Positions 59,072 through 64,000 of a stretch of DNA of 64,000 nucleotides are shown here, piece after piece; position 1 is the stretch's first letter; every line of letters begins with the position of its first letter. Source of the DNA: an uncultured Alistipes sp. (lineage in GTDB: Bacteria > Bacteroidota > Bacteroidia > Bacteroidales > Rikenellaceae); contig CANBCZ010000005.1 of NCBI GenBank assembly GCA_947367255.1, positions 1 through 64,000 on the forward strand. The letters are read 5' to 3'. A program made the position numbers and the translations under genes. The notes under the pieces are model-generated. The model made no database searches, was not told where the DNA came from, and saw nothing but the letters and a program-made list of their open reading frames with translations.

Positions 59072-59199
59072 AATTTGTTGTCAGAGTGGTGTAGTTGCGG
59101 TGCATCGCGAAAAAAATCAGTCACGGATAGTACTAAAACGTACAGCCGCGACTGATTTTTAAGGGATGTGCCGCAAATGCGCCACTATCACAACAAATT
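59072..59199. repeat. long-hairpin element G
   Basis: A 128-bp element. Outer arms AATTTGTTGT and ACAACAAATT are perfect; the right arm covers two bases of the stop codon at 59198. The next arms AGTGGTGTAGTTGCGG and CCGCAAATGCGCCACT pair with wobbles, then AAATCAGTCACGG with CCGCGACTGATTT (one mismatch). The tip is GTAC-TAAAAC-GTAC. Confidence 0.88.
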
Positions 59200-60298
59200 A
59201 CTTGATGCCGTATTTCGCAAGAATCTCCACAACCGAAGGCTGAATGGCATCTGCCCAACGCTTGTAACCCCAAGAGCAAGGGTGTACACCATCAGCTGAG
59301 GTAAGCATATCTGTACCGGTCTGGTTTGGAGTATCGATGAAGTATACATCAGAGTACTCTGCGCAGATCTCCTTCATCAGTTTATCCACATACTCCATAC
59401 GATCCTGCTCCTTCTTCTCGGCAGCGGTATCGAAGAGGCGACCGTCACGATAGATGGTGCGCAGGAAGATAATCGGAGCCTTAGGGTTGCGCTTACGAAT
59501 CTCATTGAGGAATGGACGGATACGCTCGCCAATCTGAGCGATAGATGGGTTAGAGAATGCATCGCAGATGTAAGCGTCAGCCTTTGTACCGCCGAGGATC
59601 TCACCCATAACGCGCTGGAGCTTACTGTTACCGCTCATACCGAAGCTATTGAGGTTCAGACCTGTCTGGCGCTGCAAAAATGCAGGGTATGTCATACCTG
59701 CGCAAGTTGCGCCCGAGCCGTGGGTAAATGATGAACCGAAGATAGCGATATTGTGGCGGAACGGATTCTTCATACTCTTCAGCTTAGCCTGCTCAGGAAC
59801 ACCAATCTCAAGCTTTGTAAGCTCTGCAAACAGAGGCAGATAGAGGATACAACGGTGAGTAGTGCCATCCATGTTGCGAATAACGCGCAGAGGCTTCTCT
59901 ATCTTAGAGTTACCCTCCTTATCGTGACCGTCGGCATTAACTACAGAAGCAGCCCACTTCCACTCGCCCTCGTGCTCGATGAAGAGGTTAAAACCACAAC
60001 CTGCAGTAGCCGGCATAGCGCGGTTGTGACCACGATAGCCATAAGATGCCTTAACCCAAATCTCCTTCGCGTCGGTCTCGAACATAATAGCCTGACCTGC
60101 ACAAGTTTTGAGCAGATTAGCCTCGGTCTTGTTGAGCTCAGGATAGTCATTTACCTCAACACGGTTATAAGGGTTTGAGGTCTTGCACATCTTACCCACA
60201 TGGTTGAGTTTCTGAGCGTCGGTCCACTCGATATTCTTCTGTGCAACAGCCGAGAATGAGAGGCAGAGCACAGCAATAATCAAAAGAAATCGTTTCAT
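59198..60298 (-). CDS. secreted SGNH/GDSL-type hydrolase
   Basis: A 366-aa protein with a signal peptide (MKRFLLIIAVLCLSFSAVAQ). Residues about 20-165 form an N-terminal beta-sandwich typical of two-domain SGNH esterases (DYPELNKTEANLLKTCAGQAIMFETDAKEIWVKASYG). The hydrolase domain follows: IAIFGSSFTHGSGA (Ser in block I), NSFGMSGNSKLQRVMGEIL (Gly), DAFSNPSIAQIG (Asn) and SADGVHPCSWGYKRWADAI (Asp-x-x-His). All four catalytic blocks are visible. It probably removes acyl groups from glycans in the periplasm. The ATG at 60298 is preferred because it opens the signal peptide. A hairpin terminator lies 38 nt upstream. Confidence 0.85.
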   Translation of the reverse strand: MKRFLLIIAVLCLSFSAVAQKNIEWTDAQKLNHVGKMCKTSNPYNRVEVNDYPELNKTEANLLKTCAGQAIMFETDAKEIWVKASYGYRGHNRAMPATAGCGFNLFIEHEGEWKWAASVVNADGHDKEGNSKIEKPLRVIRNMDGTTHRCILYLPLFAELTKLEIGVPEQAKLKSMKNPFRHNIAIFGSSFTHGSGATCAGMTYPAFLQRQTGLNLNSFGMSGNSKLQRVMGEILGGTKADAYICDAFSNPSIAQIGERIRPFLNEIRKRNPKAPIIFLRTIYRDGRLFDTAAEKKEQDRMEYVDKLMKEICAEYSDVYFIDTPNQTGTDMLTSADGVHPCSWGYKRWADAIQPSVVEILAKYGIK

Positions 60299-60335
60299 TT
60301 TATGTTCAGTTTTAAGTTTATAGTTGTTCTTTCCT

Positions 60336-60367
60336 AAAAAGAGCCCATACACAGAGTGCAGGGCTCT
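60336..60367 (-). terminator. terminator after the small HTH gene
   Basis: AGAGCCC pairs with GGGCTCT around a 14-nt loop and, read on the minus strand, is followed by TTTTT. It lies between the HTH gene and the SGNH gene. Confidence 0.65.
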
Positions 60368-60387
60368 CAAGTCAGAGTCTTTATGAC

Positions 60388-60633
60388 CTATTTCTGCTCA
60401 TTCAGAATGCGCATAGCTGCATCGAGAATCGCAGTATCATCCAGCGTAACAACACCACCATCAGGGCCCTGCTCGAAGTGAACACCAACACCTGTCTTAG
60501 CATCAAAGTGCTTACCACCGAAGTAGTTACGAACTGACTCTACATCAATACCGAGTTCATCTGCAATACGCTGTGAGCTACCGCTTGGGAGGCGATCCTT
60601 AATGCGGCGCAATTCATTAAATGTGATAATCAT
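60388..60633 (-). CDS. small HTH-containing DNA-binding protein
   Basis: An 81-aa protein conserved in Bacteroidales. Residues about 18-39 (SGSSQRIADELGIDVESVRNYF) read as a helix-turn-helix. The rest (HFEQGPDGGVVTLDDTAILDAAMRIL) is acidic with a predicted strand and helix. Target sites are unknown. It has a good promoter (60681-60711) and a terminator at 60336. Confidence 0.72.
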   Translation of the reverse strand: MIITFNELRRIKDRLPSGSSQRIADELGIDVESVRNYFGGKHFDAKTGVGVHFEQGPDGGVVTLDDTAILDAAMRILNEQK

Positions 60634-60680
60634 AATCGTTAAATTTTAGTGTTATTTCTGTTAATTGTCTTTTCGCACTA

Positions 60681-60711
60681 CTAATTTACGACATTTTCCC
60701 GAAAGTGCAAA
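60681..60711 (-). promoter_or_regulatory. -33/-7 promoter of the small HTH gene
   Basis: The minus strand has TTTG (60708-60711) and TAAATTAG (60681-60688, one base off consensus), spaced 19 bp. Confidence 0.5.
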
Positions 60712-60752
60712 ATTTACAACCTCTTTTTTCAAAAAATTTATATTTTTTATGA

Positions 60753-61331
60753 TTATCGCATATCTATAAGTTCAAAGTCGGCATATTTTGTCCTGTCAAA
60801 ACGCGGTATACCGTCTGCAAGTGTACTGATAGAGTCCAAAACGATTGTCATTCGCGTATCGTCGTATGCGTAGACTATCATCTGTGGCAGATTACCACTT
60901 TTGTCGGCAACTGCAACAATACGCCCACTGTCGCCATTTCGAGCGGTAAGTTTCACGGCAGCTCGAGCGTCGATAGTTATATTCGTCTGCTCATAATCGC
61001 GTGCAAGTATCGAAAAGCCCTGTGCCGGATTACTAAGCAGATCGCTACCCAGACTCTCTGCACTATCGACAATAACCTCACGACGAGAGCTATTCACCTC
61101 ATACTTCACCCCATCGGCAACATAATACTCCGCGCCATAGAGGGTAATATAGAAGTCGTTGCCACTAACTGCATAGCTACCCTCAGTGGTCGCATCGCCA
61201 AGGGTTACGGTAAAATCGACACGATAACTACCCAATGCGGCAAGCGAGCGCTCGAACTTCTCAAGGAGCGACTCTGCCGAGGCACTAAATGTACCTATTA
61301 TTATAAATAAGGTAAGAATCAATCTTTTCAT
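60753..61331 (-). CDS. LolA-like outer-membrane lipoprotein carrier
   Basis: A 192-aa periplasmic protein: signal peptide [19 protein letters not shown], then an 11-strand beta-barrel-like pattern ([51 protein letters not shown]) typical of LolA. It should ferry lipoproteins from the LolCDE complex to the outer membrane. The conserved Arg of LolA is not certain by eye. It overlaps ftsK by 4 nt, an ftsK-lolA order common in bacteria. Confidence 0.82.
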   Translation of the reverse strand: MKRLILTLFIIIGTFSASAESLLEKFERSLAALGSYRVDFTVTLGDATTEGSYAVSGNDFYITLYGAEYYVADGVKYEVNSSRREVIVDSAESLGSDLLSNPAQGFSILARDYEQTNITIDARAAVKLTARNGDSGRIVAVADKSGNLPQMIVYAYDDTRMTIVLDSISTLADGIPRFDRTKYADFELIDMR

Positions 61332-63751
61332 TCTACACCGAGCTCCTGCAATTTTGCCTCCAAAGTAGGCATATCGTATATTTTAACATCACGCGACTTG
61401 GCACCCGGCACCTGCGGACCTACAATACCTGCGCGCTCAAGCTGCAACATAATACGACCTGCACGCACAAAGCCCACCTCGTATGTTCGCTGAATATATG
61501 ACACCGAGAAGTTATCGCCACCGCCTACAGCATCGCGGGCAATCTCGGCAAAGAGGGCATCGTACTTCATCGCAGGACCACTCTCGCTACCCAAACCGCT
61601 ATCCATAGCTCCGCCACCACCTGCCGATGAAGAGGCACCACCACTCTCCTCATAGTCAGGCAGAGAGTATGGCATACCTGTCGGTGACGGCTGCGAAGCG
61701 ATATAATCGACAATACGCTTAACCTCAGGAGTATCCACAAAGGCACACTGCACGCGGGTAAGTGCACACGGCTCGGAGAAGAGCATATCTCCGCGACCGA
61801 TAAGCGAGTTTGCACCCGGCTGGTCGATAATGGTCTGCGAGTCTACGCGTGACGATACTCGGAATGCAATTCGTGCAGGGAAGTTGGTCTTAATTCGACC
61901 TGTCAGAATATCTACAGACGGACGCTGTGTTGCAAGGATAAGGTGGATACCCGCAGCACGCGCCTTCTGTGCAAGTCGCATAACAGGCTGCTCGACAAGC
62001 TTGGACTGCGTAACAAGGTCGGCATACTCATCAATCACAACAACGATATACGGCATAATCTCGCGCGCAGCAATCTTACACTTACGCACAAGGTCGTTAT
62101 ACTCAGTAATATTTCGAGTACCGACAAGACGACACTTCTTGAGTCGCTCCTCCATCTCCGCACAGAGCGAGTAGAGGGTATATACAGCCTTCTGCGCATC
62201 GATAACGATATTCTCCTCCTCGCTCTCCATACGCGCAAGGAAGTGGCTGCCAAGACCCTCGTAGAGCGAGAACTCCACCTGCTTAGGGTCGATAAGCACC
62301 AACTTGAGCTGTGAAGGGTCCTTACGATAAAGCAGCGATGTGAGGATAACATTCAGACCTACAGACTTACCTGTACCTGTCGCTCCCGCAACAAGCAGGT
62401 GCGGCATCTTAGCAAGGTCAAAGACAATACACTCGTTCTGAATATTTCGACCAACAACTACAGGCAACTCGCCCTTAAAATCGAGGAATCGTTCGGTCTT
62501 GAGCGCTGAACGCATAGAGACCATAGACGGTCTTCTGTTCGGCACCTCGATACCGATTGTACCACTCTCAGGGATAGGTGCAACACGCACACTGCTCGCC
62601 TTAAGCGCCTGTGCAATCTCCTTCGACAGACCCTCAATCTTCGCAACCTTCACACCACGCTCCTGAACTACCTCGTAGAGAGTCACTGTCGGACCTGTAG
62701 TGGCTGTAATGTTTACAATCGGAATCTTAAAGTCTGCAAGCACCTCGCGGATACAACGGGTATTCTCCTCAATCTCGTCATTTCCGACCTCCGATGTACT
62801 CTCACGCTCATCCAACAGCTCGATTGACGGGATATGGTAACCCTCTGTGCGGTCAGGGTCAAACGGACGATGATTTGCCTCCTTGTCCGACACCTCTACA
62901 TCACCCTCCGGATCGAACACCTCAACAACAAGAGTATCGTCATCCACCTCAGGCTCCGGTTCCGGCTCGGGTTCTGGCTCTGGCTCAATTTCCGGATCCG
63001 GTTCAACCTCAGGCTCTATTTCAGGCTCTGGCTCCGGTTCAACCTCAGGCTCTGGTTCAGGCTCTGGTTCTAGCTCTGGCTCTATTTCAGGCTCGTCATT
63101 ATCAGCAGCAGGGTCATCAGCATCCTCATCTTCGTGACGGCGCTTTACCTTATCGACAAGACCTTTTCCCTTATTGGCAATGCCACTACTAAGGCTGTTT
63201 ACCAGCTCTATAACGCGGATATTGATAAAGACAGCGGTAAGCATCCACGCCAAAATCAGCAGGATAACCATACCCGAATTACCGAGTTTACCCTTGATAA
63301 TTCTCGATATTTCTATACCGAAAGTACCACCCCAGCCACTATTGAACATATCGAAATCGGTATCAAAAGCTGCTCCGAGGGTCAGTGAGCCCAATATTGT
63401 CACAAGGGCAAAGCTGATAAGCGTATGGTCATAGAGCTTCAGACGGCGCAGCAGCACCTTGAAGGCGAAGATAATAACCATCACAGGTACAAGCACACCG
63501 AAAGCGCCAAAGCTGTTTCCCACAAGCAGTGACGAGAACCAAGCGCCGACATCTCCCGAGGAGCCGTCGCCCGTAAGCTCGCTCTTCCAGTTGAACAGGT
63601 GCGAAGCTACGGTAACAAGCAGATATGCGCCAAAGGCGAGCAGGATGATACCAAACACCCAGCGCGCAGTGCGAAATCGTTCGTCGTTATTGCTCTTTTG
63701 CCCCTTTTTCGGGGTAACTTTTTTAGGCTTTCTCTTTACTACAACATCCAT
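61328..63751 (-). CDS. ftsK: DNA translocase FtsK/SpoIIIE
   Basis: An 807-aa chromosome-dimer and segregation motor. Four membrane helices lie within residues about 28-200. A linker at about 215-275 is an almost pure Glu-Pro repeat. The RecA-like motor has Walker [15 protein letters not shown] (about 455), [11 protein letters not shown] as Walker B and [13 protein letters not shown]. The C-terminal gamma domain ([23 protein letters not shown]) recognises KOPS-like sites. It overlaps the murI end by 29 nt and lolA by 4 nt. Confidence 0.95.
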   Translation of the reverse strand: MDVVVKRKPKKVTPKKGQKSNNDERFRTARWVFGIILLAFGAYLLVTVASHLFNWKSELTGDGSSGDVGAWFSSLLVGNSFGAFGVLVPVMVIIFAFKVLLRRLKLYDHTLISFALVTILGSLTLGAAFDTDFDMFNSGWGGTFGIEISRIIKGKLGNSGMVILLILAWMLTAVFINIRVIELVNSLSSGIANKGKGLVDKVKRRHEDEDADDPAADNDEPEIEPELEPEPEPEPEVEPEPEPEIEPEVEPDPEIEPEPEPEPEPEPEVDDDTLVVEVFDPEGDVEVSDKEANHRPFDPDRTEGYHIPSIELLDERESTSEVGNDEIEENTRCIREVLADFKIPIVNITATTGPTVTLYEVVQERGVKVAKIEGLSKEIAQALKASSVRVAPIPESGTIGIEVPNRRPSMVSMRSALKTERFLDFKGELPVVVGRNIQNECIVFDLAKMPHLLVAGATGTGKSVGLNVILTSLLYRKDPSQLKLVLIDPKQVEFSLYEGLGSHFLARMESEEENIVIDAQKAVYTLYSLCAEMEERLKKCRLVGTRNITEYNDLVRKCKIAAREIMPYIVVVIDEYADLVTQSKLVEQPVMRLAQKARAAGIHLILATQRPSVDILTGRIKTNFPARIAFRVSSRVDSQTIIDQPGANSLIGRGDMLFSEPCALTRVQCAFVDTPEVKRIVDYIASQPSPTGMPYSLPDYEESGGASSSAGGGGAMDSGLGSESGPAMKYDALFAEIARDAVGGGDNFSVSYIQRTYEVGFVRAGRIMLQLERAGIVGPQVPGAKSRDVKIYDMPTLEAKLQELGVE
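62940..63090 (-). repeat. Glu-Pro codon repeat in ftsK
   Basis: A run of GAA/GAG-CC(A/T/G/C) codons encodes alternating Glu-Pro with occasional Val, Ile or Asp, over about 50 residues. It is an acidic, extended linker between membrane and motor domains. Confidence 0.85.
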
Positions 63752-64000
63752 AAGCTCTTCTCTGTAGCTGTTTCAAATAATTTTCATCTCCGAGTGTGAT
63801 AAATCGGTAATCGGGGGTATGGTCCTCGGCTGCACGCAAGTTATTCTCGTCGAGCAGCTGTGCCACACGACGCGAAACGGCACTTCCCGAGTCGATAATC
63901 TCGACCTCTCTATCCCCTATCACTCCCTCTATAGTTGTTCGCAGAAACGGGTAGTGGGTACATCCCAGCACAATCCTATCCGCCCCCGCCTCTATAATCG
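63723..64000 (-). CDS. murI: glutamate racemase, C-terminal part (cut by window edge)
   Basis: The last 91 codons of a frame that continues past the right edge. [24 protein letters not shown] contains the catalytic second-Cys motif LGCTHYP of glutamate racemase, which supplies D-glutamate for peptidoglycan. [11 protein letters not shown] is also typical. The 3' end overlaps the ftsK start by 29 nt in another frame. The 5' end is not in the window. Confidence 0.9.
   Translation of the reverse strand, partial: IIEAGADRIVLGCTHYPFLRTTIEGVIGDREVEIIDSGSAVSRRVAQLLDENNLRAAEDHTPDYRFITLGDENYLKQLQRRAYGCCSKEKA

Noticed and set aside
21303..59199. Integron attC sites
   Set aside because: The elements are long imperfect palindromes, but the ends do not fit RYYYAAC/GTTRRRY, the neighbours are core chromosomal genes, and no integrase gene is present.
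21303..59199. Classic REP/BIME elements with RAYT transposase
   Set aside because: REPs are usually 20-40 bp with a 5' GTAG foot; here GTAC or GTAG is at the hairpin tip, the unit is about 130 bp, and no RAYT gene is in the window.
1..64000. CRISPR array, tRNA or rRNA genes
   Set aside because: No spaced direct repeats of 24-40 bp and no cloverleaf or rRNA-like stretch were seen by eye; a tRNAscan run would be needed to exclude a tRNA fully.

Overview
The window looks like ordinary chromosome from a Bacteroidales gut anaerobe, probably Rikenellaceae (Alistipes-like). I base this on the promoters: 22 gene starts are preceded by the Bacteroidota -7 box TAnnTTTG or a close variant, often with a TTG/TTTG -33 box 19-21 bp upstream. 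The gene content agrees: GldH, SecDF fusion, Omp28, DUF6029, DUF4369-TlpA proteins, RicT with GldH, B12-dependent ribonucleotide reductase and POT transporter. The species call is inference. No tRNA, rRNA, CRISPR array, prophage, plasmid or transposase gene was seen.

Layout. 1-8.5 kb: NhaD-type antiporter, radical SAM protein, nucleoside hydrolase, NrdJ with a hairpin in its leader, acyltransferase, OmpA-type protein. 8.5-11.2 kb: a decayed lumazine-synthase homologue, a TPR membrane protein, then recF with a DUF721 gene. 11.3-21.1 kb: a cell-surface block with a 949-aa lipoprotein, a thioredoxin-like/DUF6029/Omp28 operon, and coaD-lpxD-DUF4369-TlpA. 21.4-30.9 kb: a secreted beta-propeller candidate, uvrA with a TauE-type permease, a CvfB-like protein with a methyltransferase, a peptide transporter and a patatin. 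30.9-36 kb: a TspO-superoxide dismutase fusion with a frameshifted end, and an araD/egsA/OPA-transporter operon. 36-50 kb: two long minus-strand housekeeping operons (M23-dxr-rseP-radA-MATE with ricT-gldH-trmB; YbbR-coaE-folP-lolD-DUF2400-trmN6-DUF4831-AlkD). 50-64 kb: a large GLUG/SGNH lipoprotein with a 44-aa leader gene, secDF, gpsA, a second SGNH hydrolase, a small HTH protein, lolA, ftsK and the end of murI.

The most interesting signal lies between genes. Seven intergenic elements of about 130 bp (one expanded to 211 bp) share one architecture, and an eighth with different sequence has the same design. Each is a long imperfect inverted repeat that folds into a single hairpin. Its outer arms touch or overlap the stop codon of a minus-strand gene, its middle stem looks like a bidirectional intrinsic terminator, and its tip carries a GTAC/GTAC mini-stem around a loop close to TAAAAC. 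Arm sequences differ between copies but pairing is kept by compensating changes. I do not recognise this family. It could be a 3'-end RNA structure, a MITE-like mobile element, or both.

Other notable points: the TspO-SOD fusion and its 14-bp tandem duplication, the RibH-like protein lacking catalytic motifs, a Cys in place of a Walker A Gly in RecF, an M23-family protein lacking all zinc ligands, probably leaderless mRNAs for coaD and the YbbR gene, and genes for both G1P and G3P dehydrogenases.
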